Made by a program: the position numbers and the translations under genes
In this document: positions 26,739 to 35,819 of the stretch, one piece after another
Layout of the letters: each line of letters opens with the position of its first letter
Numbering within the stretch: position 1 is the stretch's first letter
From: Prochlorococcus sp. MIT 1341
Lineage (GTDB): Bacteria; Cyanobacteriota; Cyanobacteriia; PCC-6307; Cyanobiaceae
Direction of reading: 5' to 3'
Assembly (NCBI RefSeq): GCF_034092415.1
Contig: NZ_CP139304.1
Span: forward strand, 1,162,001-1,226,000
DNA length: 64,000 nucleotides
The notes under the pieces: model-generated
What the model saw: only the letters and a program-made list of their open reading frames with translations
Told to the model about the DNA's origin: nothing
The model's database searches: none

Positions 26739-28709
26739 TTATCTTTTCAGATAAGTACTTTGCCTTAAACTAGTTTCAACATGATCCATTAATAAACGAG
26801 CATCTTTAATCTTCAAAGCACCGCGTTGTATAGCTAGCTCACTAGCAACGCGTAAGCGTTCGAGCAATTGGTTAGGGTCATGCTCCATCGCTTCTAAGAC
26901 ATCTGACTTCATATTGGCTCTAACTACATGGTCAACTTGATAACCCCCATCATTTGTCATACGTATATGAACGGAATTTGTTGTGCCAAATAGATTATGA
27001 AGACTACCCATCACTTCCTGATACGCACCTGCAAGAAACATTCCGATTAAATATTCATCATGATCATTAAACTCATGCAGTTCTAGCAAGGTTTTGTCCT
27101 GACCATGATTAATAAACCTAGACAATTTACCATCAGAATCACAAGTTAGATCAGCAAAATGACCAAGTTGGGTAGGTTTCTCATTTAAGCGATGAATTGG
27201 CATTACTGGGAACAACTGATCTATAGCCCACGTATCCGGTGCAGATCTAAAAATAGAAAAATTAGCATAATAAGTGCTAGCTAGTACTGAGCGAAGATGG
27301 ATTATCTCCTTAGAGTTAGACGTAACACCTGATAGTCTATTAATTAATGCGCGCGCGCACCCCCAGGTTAATTGCTCAGCCTTTGCTCTATCAGCGAGAC
27401 CCAAATAGCCCAACCTAAATGCAACCAAGGCATCATCCTTAAACTTAAGTGCGTCGTTCCAAACCTCTTGGAGCAATGATGGATCAATAGAAGAACTATC
27501 TGACATTGACTCAATATTCCTCAAACTATCTCTCAAATTTCGAAGAATTAAAGGCGCATCATCAGAAACAGGAGGAATATCATTAGAAACAGCACCAACT
27601 CCAAGAATATTAAAAACCAATACCGAGAAATGGCTTACAATTGCTCGACCACTTTCACTTATCAACGTCGGAGGATCAATAGAATTAGAATCACAACATT
27701 CACCTATTGTTGCAACAACATCATTAGCATAATTCTGCAAGGAATAATTAGTTGATGCAGACGAAGCAGTCCTACTTCCATCGTAATCTATTCCAAGTCC
27801 ACCTCCAACATCTAAATAACCCATTGGTGCGCCTAGTGCACATAGTTCAACATATATCTGTCCTGCTTCCTGTAAGGCATCTTTTAAGATCGCAATATTA
27901 TTAATCTGACTACCTAAATGAAAATGTAAAAGCTGTAATTCATCTAACAAATGGGCATTGCGTAATGCCTCTACTGTTGAAAGAATATCTGGAATTGACA
28001 ACCCAAACTTAGACGTTTCACCAACTGAACTACCCCATCGACCAGAACTTCTACTTGCAAGTTTAGCTCTAATGCCGATTAAAGGCGCAGCACCAAGTAG
28101 CTTACTTGCAGAAATAATACGATCAACTTCATCAGGTTGTTCAATAACGACTACTGGAGAACGCCCAAGTTGTCGTGCCAAGATCGCAGTTTCTATATAA
28201 CGCTGATCTTTATAACCATTACAGATCAACAATGCCTTTGGATCATCCATTAAGGACAAGGCAACCAACAACTCTGCCTTACTACCAGCCTCTAACCCAA
28301 AATGCCACTGTTTTCCACAGGCAATCAACTCCTCTACTACATACCGCTGCTGATTACATTTAATAGGAAATACACCCTGATAATTCCCTTTGTAATGGTA
28401 TTGAGCAATCGCTTTTTGGAAAGCAGTATGTAAGCGTTCTAATCTGTCTTCAAGGATGTCATCAAATCTGATTAAAAGTGGCACGCCTACATTGCGACCA
28501 TCCATCTCATCCACTAATGCCATTAAATCTAGAGATCCACCACTCTCCCCTTTTGGACAAACAATGACATGACCCTTGTCATTAATAGAAAAATAAGGGT
28601 AACCCCATTGATCTAATCCAAACAAATTTGCACTTTCTTCAACAGACCACAATTGCGCATTGTGGGACAAGTCTGCAAAAGGTTTGCGCGACGAAGCAAA
28701 TTCAGCCAT
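26739..28709 (-). CDS. speA: Biosynthetic arginine decarboxylase
   Basis: A PLP enzyme of the alanine racemase/ornithine decarboxylase fold that converts arginine to agmatine. The PLP lysine is expected at Lys117 in GVFPIKCNQQ. Other SpeA blocks are LLICNGYKDQRYIE, KFGLS, LQLLHFHLGSQINNIAILKDAL, MGYLDVGGGLGIDYDGS and ISESGRAIVSH. The 656 residues match the bacterial SpeA length. I chose the ATG at 28709; a GTG lies directly before it. With speB and speE around 37-39 kb it completes a polyamine route in this window. Confidence 0.96.
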   Translation of the reverse strand: MAEFASSRKPFADLSHNAQLWSVEESANLFGLDQWGYPYFSINDKGHVIVCPKGESGGSLDLMALVDEMDGRNVGVPLLIRFDDILEDRLERLHTAFQKAIAQYHYKGNYQGVFPIKCNQQRYVVEELIACGKQWHFGLEAGSKAELLVALSLMDDPKALLICNGYKDQRYIETAILARQLGRSPVVVIEQPDEVDRIISASKLLGAAPLIGIRAKLASRSSGRWGSSVGETSKFGLSIPDILSTVEALRNAHLLDELQLLHFHLGSQINNIAILKDALQEAGQIYVELCALGAPMGYLDVGGGLGIDYDGSRTASSASTNYSLQNYANDVVATIGECCDSNSIDPPTLISESGRAIVSHFSVLVFNILGVGAVSNDIPPVSDDAPLILRNLRDSLRNIESMSDSSSIDPSLLQEVWNDALKFKDDALVAFRLGYLGLADRAKAEQLTWGCARALINRLSGVTSNSKEIIHLRSVLASTYYANFSIFRSAPDTWAIDQLFPVMPIHRLNEKPTQLGHFADLTCDSDGKLSRFINHGQDKTLLELHEFNDHDEYLIGMFLAGAYQEVMGSLHNLFGTTNSVHIRMTNDGGYQVDHVVRANMKSDVLEAMEHDPNQLLERLRVASELAIQRGALKIKDARLLMDHVETSLRQSTYLKR

Positions 28710-28833
28710 CACAACTCATAAGACTGCATAAGTCTTTTTAAAATCTAAAGACGAATGAAATATCTGCCAGATTTATACTTGCCAACTAGGCAGCTGACAG
28801 ATGACGATGTGAAAGTTCTAATTTTGTAGATCT

Positions 28834-29292
28834 ATGACTTTGGAGAGGACGTTTATTGCTATCAAGCCAGACGGGGTACAACGTGGTCTGATTGGTGAGA
28901 TTCTCAGTAGGTTTGAAAGCAAAGGCTTTAAATTAGTTGCATTAAAACAGCTAGTCCCAACTCGTGAGTTAGCTGAACAACACTATGGTGTGCATCGGGA
29001 GCGACCCTTCTTCAAAGGACTAGTGAACTTCATTACAAGCGGTCCTGTTGTTGCGATGGTTTGGGAAGGAGAGGGAGTAATCAATAGCTCGCGCAAACTA
29101 ATTGGAGGAACAAAACCACTAGAGGCAGAACCAGGAACTATTCGTGGCGATTTAGCAATCAATATCGGCCGAAATGTAATTCATGGCTCTGATTCACCCG
29201 AAACTGCCGTCTATGAAATTGGACTTTGGTTCCAAAAATCAGAACTCAACGAATGGAAGCCAGCCGATCAAACTTGGCGAGTAGAAGACTAA
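28834..29292 (+). CDS. ndk: Nucleoside diphosphate kinase
   Basis: Balances nucleoside triphosphate pools using a phosphohistidine intermediate. The 152 residues fit the family. The catalytic His117 lies in [16 protein letters not shown], and the N-terminus [20 protein letters not shown] is diagnostic. It is a monocistronic-looking gene divergent from speA (124 nt). It is followed by a strong bidirectional hairpin before thiO. Confidence 0.98.
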   Translation: MTLERTFIAIKPDGVQRGLIGEILSRFESKGFKLVALKQLVPTRELAEQHYGVHRERPFFKGLVNFITSGPVVAMVWEGEGVINSSRKLIGGTKPLEAEPGTIRGDLAINIGRNVIHGSDSPETAVYEIGLWFQKSELNEWKPADQTWRVED

Positions 29293-29313
29293 GCCAACCA
29301 AACTCCTCCTTAA

Positions 29314-29357
29314 TACTCATACCATTCGTATTAGGGATACTCGTATGAGTAGTTTTT
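29314..29357. terminator. Bidirectional hairpin terminator between ndk and thiO
   Basis: A perfect 9-bp stem, TACTCATAC (29314-29322) with GTATGAGTA (29343-29351), is followed on the plus strand by G and five T. The loop contains a further short stem GTAT/ATAC. It sits 21 nt after the ndk stop and just before the convergent thiO stop, where a shared terminator is expected. Confidence 0.75.
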
Positions 29358-29374
29358 ATAGGTTCTCAAAAAAA

Positions 29375-30478
29375 CTAATCTTCAAAGCGATCCCATCGAA
29401 AAGCCTCAAGAAAATTTAATTCTTGGCCAGTTAAGCATTGGCCAAGAATTAAATTCGCAATTAATTCTGAAGTAATTGCAGCCAGTAAAACACCATTACG
29501 ATGATGACCAGCAGCCAACCATAAGCCTTCTATCGAAGAGGAACCCAATAAAGGCCCCTCATCAGGCGTACACGGCCTAAAACCCCACCAACGTTCCATC
29601 GGCGGCCATTGACTTGCGTCAGGCAACAAATCCGACATACCTTTCTGCAAACTTTGTTGACCATAAGGAGTGAGCCCATCAACAAAACCAACCTCTGGTT
29701 CACTAGTAGCCCCTACAACAATCAGTCCATCATCACGGGGCACCATATAAGTCCCACGGCCAAAAATCACACGCCTTAAAGCATCCTTCGGCCCTTGCAC
29801 GGACATCATTTGTCCTTTGACAGGGAAAATTGGCAATTCCTTAAGGAGTTGACTACTCCAAGCACCACTACAAAGAACAGCCTCTTCAGCACTAAATATC
29901 TCAAGTTGTCCTTCTGCAGAGCGAACTTTTACCCCCTTAAACAATTCATGCTCATGAAGAAGTTCTAAAACTTCTACTCCCTCTTGAAACTGAACCCCAA
30001 GACATACACAGGCTTTCTCCAGTGCCCTCATAAGGCGTCTACGATTATCTATTTGTCCATCCTGAGGAAACAACAAACCATACTTCCAATGAGAAGCGAT
30101 CCCAGGTAATTCTTTTTTCAGCTGTAATCGATTAAGCATGATTCCAGACGAAGATGTTGAAAATAAATCCCGTTCATGCGCACTCATAAAAGGAGTTACT
30201 ACACCGCAGAATCGCAATCCACATTGAATTCCACTATCACTTTCAATCCTTGAAACCCACTCAGGAATTCGCTCCAAGCTCAATTCACCCAAACCAAGCA
30301 GATCACCCTGTAATCCTTCTGCATGAGGTGCAAGCATTCCTGCAGCGACAAACCCAGCCGCCTCACTTCGACTTCGACTTAATACAAGTACAGACCGTCC
30401 CTTACGCGCCAATTGATGCGCCAAGGCTAGACCCATCAAGCCTCCACCAAGAATCAATAACGGCTTGGTATTCAACAC
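29375..30478 (-). CDS. thiO: Glycine oxidase ThiO / FAD-dependent D-amino acid oxidase family
   Basis: A 367-residue FAD oxidoreductase. The dinucleotide fold LLILGGGLMGLALAHQLARKG is at residues 7-27. The C-terminal FAD and substrate region has GFRPCTPDEGPLLG and LAAGHHRNGVLLAAIT, typical of ThiO. ThiO oxidises glycine to iminoglycine for the thiazole of thiamin. Related proteins act on other amines, so specificity is inferred. The start is a GTG at 30478. The last 80 coding bases contain a perfect 17-bp inverted repeat (29413-29455), described separately. Confidence 0.88.
   Translation of the reverse strand: MLNTKPLLILGGGLMGLALAHQLARKGRSVLVLSRSRSEAAGFVAAGMLAPHAEGLQGDLLGLGELSLERIPEWVSRIESDSGIQCGLRFCGVVTPFMSAHERDLFSTSSSGIMLNRLQLKKELPGIASHWKYGLLFPQDGQIDNRRRLMRALEKACVCLGVQFQEGVEVLELLHEHELFKGVKVRSAEGQLEIFSAEEAVLCSGAWSSQLLKELPIFPVKGQMMSVQGPKDALRRVIFGRGTYMVPRDDGLIVVGATSEPEVGFVDGLTPYGQQSLQKGMSDLLPDASQWPPMERWWGFRPCTPDEGPLLGSSSIEGLWLAAGHHRNGVLLAAITSELIANLILGQCLTGQELNFLEAFRWDRFED
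29413..29455. repeat. Perfect 17-bp inverted repeat inside the 3' end of thiO
   Basis: The left arm AATTTAATTCTTGGCCA (29413-29429) and right arm TGGCCAAGAATTAAATT (29439-29455) are exact reverse complements with a 9-nt loop. It encodes residues of the ThiO C-terminus (NLILGQ...GQELNF). It would form a very stable hairpin in either transcript. Confidence 0.8.
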
Positions 30479-30578
30479 TATTTCACAAGCAAAAAAATGA
30501 AAAGCTGTGTTTCAGCTCTACAAATTGACCACGAATCGAAGCAACTTTCATAAGATTCCTATATCTATCAGCATAGTG

Positions 30579-32054
30579 ATGACAGAAGCAAGTAATTCCT
30601 GGGAGGCAGTCATTGGCCTAGAAACTCATGTGCAACTAAAAACCCATAGCAAAATCTTTACCGATGCGTCTACATCTTTTGGAGACGATCCCAACACTCA
30701 TATAGATCCCGTTGTATGTGGTTTACCAGGTACTTTGCCCGTGATGAATAAAAAAGTTCTGGAATATGCTGTAAAAGCAGCAATGGCATTAAATTTAAAA
30801 ATCGCCAAGCACAGTAAATTTGATCGAAAGCAATATTTCTATCCTGATCTCCCTAAAAACTATCAAATATCTCAATACGATGAACCAATCGCAGAAGATG
30901 GTTGGATTGAAGTCGAAGTTGCAGAAAAAGGTAAGCAAACCTATCTAAAACGAATTGGAATAGAACGCCTACATATGGAGGAAGATGCAGGAAAACTTGT
31001 TCATGCCGGTAGTGACCGTTTAGCTGGGTCTACACACTCATTAGTTGATTACAACCGTGCTGGGATCGCTCTTGCAGAAATTGTTAGCAAACCTGATCTC
31101 CGTTCAGGTCGTGAAGCAGCAGAATATGCTTCAGAAATACGAAGAATAATGCGTTACCTAGATGTCTCTGACGGAAATATGCAAGAAGGATCTCTAAGGT
31201 GCGATGTAAATATCTCTGTTCGACAAGGGCCGAATGCACCTTTTGGAACAAAAGTAGAAATTAAAAATATGAATTCGTTTTCTGCAATCCAAAAAGCATG
31301 TGAATACGAAATTAAGCGACAAATCACTGCTTATGAAGCCAACCAACCCATTGTGCAGGAGACTCGTCTTTGGGATGAAAGTAAACAACTCACAAAAAGT
31401 ATGCGAAGTAAAGAAGGTGCAAGTGATTATAGATACTTTCCAGACCCAGATTTAGGACCAATTGCAGTCTCTGAGAAACAAAAAGCAGAATGGCGTTCAG
31501 AACTCCCTGAACTACCATCACAAAAACGTCATCGCTATGCTGAAGTCTTAGATCTATCCCCATACGATGCAAGGGTTCTCACAGATGAAAAGTCGATGGC
31601 TGATTATTTTGAAGAAGTGATAGAAGAAGGCGCAGATGCAAAAATAGCAGCCAATTGGATTACCGGTGATATTGCAGCTTATGTAAATACAAATCAACTG
31701 AATTATCAAGAAATAGCGTTAAAGCCAATTAAACTCGCTGAAATGATTGAAATGATTCGAACTGGGACAATTAGCGGAAAGATAGCAAAAGATATCCTTC
31801 CTGAATTACTCGAAAAAGGGGAATCTCCTAATTCAATAGTTGAAAAACGAGGCTTAACTATGATTAGTGATCATGAAACAATTGAAAAGATTATCGAAAA
31901 AATATTAAAAAATAATCCAAACGAAGTAGATGCTTTCCGTGGAGGAAAGAAAAAATTGCAAGGTTTTTTTATAGGTCAAATAATGAAATCAACGAATGGC
32001 AAAGCTGATCCAAAACTTGCCAATAAAATTCTTAATGAGAAACTAAACGCATAA
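30579..32054 (+). CDS. gatB: Aspartyl/glutamyl-tRNA amidotransferase subunit B
   Basis: GatB is the kinase/transferase subunit of GatCAB, which converts Glu-tRNA-Gln (and in some organisms Asp-tRNA-Asn) to the amide form. The start is the ATG at 30579 (MTEASNSWEAVIGLETHVQL; 491 residues). The frame is open further upstream, but homologues begin here. Key blocks are FTDASTSFGDDPNTHIDPVVCGLPGTLPV, HMEEDAGKLVHA and ALAEIVSKPDLRS, with a C-terminal YqeY-like tRNA-binding tail. It is divergent from thiO by about 100 nt and converges on coaE with 2 nt between them. Confidence 0.97.
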   Translation: MTEASNSWEAVIGLETHVQLKTHSKIFTDASTSFGDDPNTHIDPVVCGLPGTLPVMNKKVLEYAVKAAMALNLKIAKHSKFDRKQYFYPDLPKNYQISQYDEPIAEDGWIEVEVAEKGKQTYLKRIGIERLHMEEDAGKLVHAGSDRLAGSTHSLVDYNRAGIALAEIVSKPDLRSGREAAEYASEIRRIMRYLDVSDGNMQEGSLRCDVNISVRQGPNAPFGTKVEIKNMNSFSAIQKACEYEIKRQITAYEANQPIVQETRLWDESKQLTKSMRSKEGASDYRYFPDPDLGPIAVSEKQKAEWRSELPELPSQKRHRYAEVLDLSPYDARVLTDEKSMADYFEEVIEEGADAKIAANWITGDIAAYVNTNQLNYQEIALKPIKLAEMIEMIRTGTISGKIAKDILPELLEKGESPNSIVEKRGLTMISDHETIEKIIEKILKNNPNEVDAFRGGKKKLQGFFIGQIMKSTNGKADPKLANKILNEKLNA

Positions 32055-32056
32055 AA

Positions 32057-32701
32057 CTATAAGCTCACTAAGGATTTTAGAGTAGAAACCCAAGCATTTG
32101 GATCGCCACTATTATCAATAATAGATTCAGAAAGGCTCTTCTTTTTGTCTAAAGGCCACTGAGTGTTAATGCGCTCATATGCTTCAACTAATGAAAGATG
32201 ATCCCTACCAGAAAGGCGACTAGCTTGTTGCTTCTTAGTACATGTAACAAGCCAAACTTCACTACATAAATCAGTAAAGCTTGCTTCAAATAGTAAGGGA
32301 ATCATTAAAACAACTATTGGGGAATCTACCCTAATTCTTAACTGTTCTTCAAAACAAGTTCTAATAAAAGGATGAACCAATCCTTCTAGCCATAATCTCT
32401 CATCAACATTAGAAAAAATTATTTGTGCCAAAGCAAACCGATCTAATGTAAGTGAGTTAAATTTGGTGGTATCAAGCACATCTTTCCCATAACGCTCAAA
32501 TACAGCCTGCGTCAAAGGTGTATCAGGGCCTAAAGCCTTCCTTGAAAAAACATCCGCATCCAAAACAGGGAAACCATAGTGTTTCTCTAAAAAACTCGAA
32601 ACACTACTCTTTCCAGTGGCAATACCACCTGTTAAGCCAATACGGCGCTGTGGTCCTTGCCAACGCGGACTATGAATACCTCCTGAGAAAACCCTATTCA
32701 T
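32057..32701 (-). CDS. coaE: Dephospho-CoA kinase
   Basis: Catalyses the last step of coenzyme A synthesis, phosphorylation of dephospho-CoA. The P-loop GLTGGIATGKSS is at about residues 23-34, followed by PVLDADVFSRKAL, where the Asp is the expected catalytic base. The VVLMIPLLFEASF block matches the family LVDVPLLFE motif. The 214 residues fit. It converges on gatB and is divergent from argJ by 40 nt. Confidence 0.96.
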   Translation of the reverse strand: MNRVFSGGIHSPRWQGPQRRIGLTGGIATGKSSVSSFLEKHYGFPVLDADVFSRKALGPDTPLTQAVFERYGKDVLDTTKFNSLTLDRFALAQIIFSNVDERLWLEGLVHPFIRTCFEEQLRIRVDSPIVVLMIPLLFEASFTDLCSEVWLVTCTKKQQASRLSGRDHLSLVEAYERINTQWPLDKKKSLSESIIDNSGDPNAWVSTLKSLVSL

Positions 32702-32741
32702 TTCTCATGCATAAGAAACGCTCCATTTCCAGTAAATCGTC

Positions 32742-33983
32742 GTGAGTCCATTCAAGAAAAAAGAATGGAGACTAATCACTGGAGGGATAACAGCCCCCCA
32801 AGGGTTCCAAGCATCGGGGATTACAGCAGGGCTAAAACCCTCTCTAAAGCGAGATTTAGCATTATTACTAGCACCAAAGGGGGCCATATGCGCTGGCACA
32901 TTTACAAAATCAATTTTAAAAGCTGCTTGTGTTGATCTTTGTGCTGAAAGACTATTTAAAACCTCAGGATATGCAAGGGCAGTCTTAATCAATTCGGGAC
33001 ATGCAAATGCTTACACAGGTGAACAAGGAATCATTAATAACAACCAAGCAACTAAAGTCTTGGCCGAAAAACTAGGGTTAACAAAAGAAGAAGTACTTAT
33101 TTGCTCAACTGGTGTAATCGGTGAGCACATACCAATCAAAAAGTTAATCAAAAGACTAGATGACTTAATTCTCCAGTTAAGTAAACAAGGAGGAGAAAAC
33201 GCAGCGGAAGCAATAATTACTACAGATTTAGTTACGAAGCAAATTGCTTATGAAGGAGAAATAGATGGGCAAATAATTCGCATTGGTGGAATGGCAAAGG
33301 GGTCAGGGATGATACATCCAAATATGGCTACAATGCTTGCATATATAACGTGTGATGTAAGTTTAGAACATGAGAGTTGGAAACAACTAATCCAAAAAGT
33401 TGCTGAAAAATCCTTCAATTCCATAACGGTAGACGGTGATACAAGTACAAATGACACATTTCTCGCCTTTTCAGCTGGGGAAAAATTGAATAGCAAACAC
33501 TTAACCTACCTTGAAGAAGGATTGACACTAGTAGCTCAGGAACTAGCAAAAAAAATCGCAAGAGATGGAGAGGGAGCATCTTGTCTAATCGAGGTTGAAG
33601 TCAAAGGAACTCATGATGATCAACAAGCAAGAAAAATTGCCAAAACTATTTGCTCATCTGCATTAGTTAAAACAGCAATCCATGGCAAAGATCCCAATTG
33701 GGGAAGGATAATTGCTGCTATAGGAAGAGCAGGTGTCGGGATCGAAGTAACAAAGCTTTCACTTTGGTTAGGCCCATACCAAATAATTCAAAATGGTAAC
33801 GCTATTAAATTTGAGAAAGCTGGATGTAGCGAATACATTGCAAAAAGAATGAAAGGTAATACTCATGAGAATGAGATTGTTAAAATAGATTTAATTGTTG
33901 GAAGTGGATTAGGTAGAGGCGTGTGCTGGGGATGTGATTTAAGTAAAGATTATATATCTATAAATGCGGACTATACTACATGA
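32742..33983 (+). CDS. argJ: Bifunctional ornithine acetyltransferase / N-acetylglutamate synthase
   Basis: Recycles the acetyl group in arginine biosynthesis by transferring it from N-acetylornithine to glutamate, and may also use acetyl-CoA. The self-cleaving precursor has the motif GMAKGSGMIHPNMATMLAYI, with the nucleophile Thr197. Other marks are GAICAGTFTKS near the start and GKDPNWGRIIAAIGRAG. The 413 residues match. The start is a GTG at 32742. Its product pathway feeds arginine, the substrate of SpeA at 26.7-28.7 kb. Confidence 0.97.
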   Translation: MSPFKKKEWRLITGGITAPQGFQASGITAGLKPSLKRDLALLLAPKGAICAGTFTKSILKAACVDLCAERLFKTSGYARAVLINSGHANAYTGEQGIINNNQATKVLAEKLGLTKEEVLICSTGVIGEHIPIKKLIKRLDDLILQLSKQGGENAAEAIITTDLVTKQIAYEGEIDGQIIRIGGMAKGSGMIHPNMATMLAYITCDVSLEHESWKQLIQKVAEKSFNSITVDGDTSTNDTFLAFSAGEKLNSKHLTYLEEGLTLVAQELAKKIARDGEGASCLIEVEVKGTHDDQQARKIAKTICSSALVKTAIHGKDPNWGRIIAAIGRAGVGIEVTKLSLWLGPYQIIQNGNAIKFEKAGCSEYIAKRMKGNTHENEIVKIDLIVGSGLGRGVCWGCDLSKDYISINADYTT

Positions 33984-34001
33984 AAATACCTAATAAAAGT
34001 A

Positions 34002-34007
34002 TATAAT
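34002..34007 (+). promoter_or_regulatory. Candidate -10 element for the PfkB kinase gene
   Basis: A TATAAT within a run of TA repeats, 26 nt before the ATG at 34033. It would give a leader of about 18 nt. There is no matching TTGACA-like -35, so the call rests on the -10 and its position after argJ. Confidence 0.4.
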
Positions 34008-34032
34008 ATATCAATGCTATTATATCCTTAAA

Positions 34033-34872
34033 ATGAAAAGATGGGACTTCAAAGATTTACCTCGCCTACCCAAGTTAAAGCTTGCAGTTATTGGTCATGT
34101 CGAGTGGGTAACATTTGTGGCTGTTAATAAATTACCTCAAGCAGGTATTATTAATCATGCAAAGAATTTTCTTGAAGAGCCAGCTGGTGGAGGAGCAGTT
34201 GTTGCAGCACAACTAGTCAGCTTAAATCAAGGTCATGTCGATTTTTTTACAGCCCTTGGTAAAGATTCTCTTGGAGAAATTGCAATTAAACGACTTACAG
34301 GGCTGGGATTAAATGTCCATGTTTCCTGGAAAAAAGAACCAACAAGGCGGGCGATCAGCATGATCGATCAAGCTGGAGAAAGAGCAATAACAGTTATAGG
34401 AAAAAGACTTCAGCCACTTGGTCGCGACAATTTGCCATGGGAAATGCTTAAAAACTACGATGGTATTTTTGTAACCGCTACAGATTCTGAAGGACTAAAA
34501 AAATCTCGTAATGCTAATTTACTTGCAGTAACACCACGTACAGGATTACAAACAATTAGAGAAGCAAATATTCAAATAGATGCATTAATTGGTAGTGGAA
34601 AAGACCCGGATGAAAAAATAGCTAGAAACATATTAAGCCCTGAACCAAAGCTCCATATATCTACAGAAGGTGCTTCAGGTGGAGAAGTTTGGCCTTTAGG
34701 TCGATACGAAGCATTTCCATTAAAGAACAATGTCGTCAATGCTTATGGATGTGGTGACAGCTTTGCAGCAGGTGTTACTGCAGGCCTGGCGGCAAATTGG
34801 AATATTGAAAAAGCAATCAGCCTTGGAGCATATTGTGGTTCAAAATGTGCTAGTACCTTCGGACCTTATTAA
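34033..34872 (+). CDS. PfkB-family carbohydrate/nucleoside kinase
   Basis: A 279-residue ribokinase-fold kinase. The C-terminal ATP/anion-hole motif NAYGCGDSFAAGVTAGLA contains the catalytic base Asp242. The N-terminal sugar-binding glycines are in EEPAGGGAVVAAQLVSLN. The substrate cannot be assigned; ribokinase, fructokinase and adenosine kinase members all share these motifs. It is short for the family (usually 300-330). It stands alone with its own likely promoter. Confidence 0.9.
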   Translation: MKRWDFKDLPRLPKLKLAVIGHVEWVTFVAVNKLPQAGIINHAKNFLEEPAGGGAVVAAQLVSLNQGHVDFFTALGKDSLGEIAIKRLTGLGLNVHVSWKKEPTRRAISMIDQAGERAITVIGKRLQPLGRDNLPWEMLKNYDGIFVTATDSEGLKKSRNANLLAVTPRTGLQTIREANIQIDALIGSGKDPDEKIARNILSPEPKLHISTEGASGGEVWPLGRYEAFPLKNNVVNAYGCGDSFAAGVTAGLAANWNIEKAISLGAYCGSKCASTFGPY

Positions 34873-34916
34873 GAAAAAATTTTAAATTCTTCAATATTTG
34901 AATCCTACAATATGAA

Positions 34917-35072
34917 TTAATGTCTTTTGTAACGCCTAGTTTTAGCAGCCTTTCTAAATTTCTTAACCATACGTTTAGCATTAATCTTCTTAGACAATTC
35001 AAATTGATTAAACCGGTACCCTAAAAGCGAAAGAAGAAAAACTAAACCAAATAAAAAGATGTAAATTTCCAC
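34917..35072 (-). CDS. Small single-pass membrane protein with very basic tail (51 aa)
   Basis: A GTG at 35072 opens a 51-residue frame ending at the TAA at 34917. Residues 2-19 (EIYIFLFGLVFLLSLLGY) form one hydrophobic helix. Residues 29-51 are strongly basic (SKKINAKRMVKKFRKA, TRRYKRH), fitting an N-out/C-in anchor with a cytoplasmic tail that could touch membrane lipids or nucleic acid. The coherent composition argues for a real gene. The weak points are the absence of a clear ribosome binding site and uncertainty between the GTG and a TTG five codons upstream. I assign no function. Confidence 0.55.
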   Translation of the reverse strand: MEIYIFLFGLVFLLSLLGYRFNQFELSKKINAKRMVKKFRKAAKTRRYKRH

Positions 35073-35176
35073 TTGCTGAAAATGCAACCAATACTATTCA
35101 ACTAATGAATCAAATCAATACCAAAATAAGCAATAAACTGATACACATAGACTAATCCAGAAAGGGACAAGCCTAT

Positions 35177-35518
35177 TTATTTTAAGAACCTAAACCCTGC
35201 GCCACATGCACAGCTTTCAGCCCCTCTTGGGGAACTAATTAAAAATCCACCACCACTTAAATCACCGTAATAACTAAGACTAAGTCCCTTAAGTAAATCC
35301 AATTGCCCCTTTGGAGCATAAATAGTGACCCCATCAGTTCGGAAAATAGGTACACCAGAGAAATCCCCAGGTCGAAGCCGTATATGCAGCCAACGTTGAC
35401 CACATGGATCATCGAGTAAGTCAATGTGCACCCGACCTGGCATACCACCAAAGGCAGCCTGTCTGCTTAATTCAGCTAAAGCAGTTGGGGTAACACTTAG
35501 GGTTTGCCCCTTGTGCAT
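35177..35518 (-). CDS. IscA/HesB-type iron-sulfur carrier protein
   Basis: A 113-residue A-type Fe-S assembly protein. The three expected cysteines are all visible: one in LLDDPCGQRW (about residue 39) and two in the C-terminal SCACGAGFRF. IDLLDDPCGQRWLHIRLRPGD aligns with the region before the first family cysteine. Such proteins carry iron or Fe-S clusters to target apoproteins. It is convergent in layout with the tRNA-Val upstream and stands apart from the 51-aa gene. Confidence 0.87.
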   Translation of the reverse strand: MHKGQTLSVTPTALAELSRQAAFGGMPGRVHIDLLDDPCGQRWLHIRLRPGDFSGVPIFRTDGVTIYAPKGQLDLLKGLSLSYYGDLSGGGFLISSPRGAESCACGAGFRFLK

Positions 35519-35692
35519 GGAGAAAAAAAAGAAATATTTTCAAATCATAGACAACTCAGTGAAACAGCACATAAGTTCCCTATTCCATATTCTTCGTAGA
35601 AAAGCAATCGAAGAGGTTTGAGTACGATCACAAAATTCCGTTTAAAACTGTATACAACACTTTTGGTTAAGTGCTTTAAAGAGTCGTAAGAG

Positions 35693-35764
<72 letters not shown>

Positions 35765-35819
35765 ATACATACAATTCTGCACTACCGCAGGTCAATTACA
35801 CCTTTTCTATGCTGAATAG

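Noticed and set aside
35519-35692. Possible small RNA between the IscA-like gene and tRNA-Val
   Set aside because: No stable hairpin, T-run or recognised motif (for example Yfr-type) was found.
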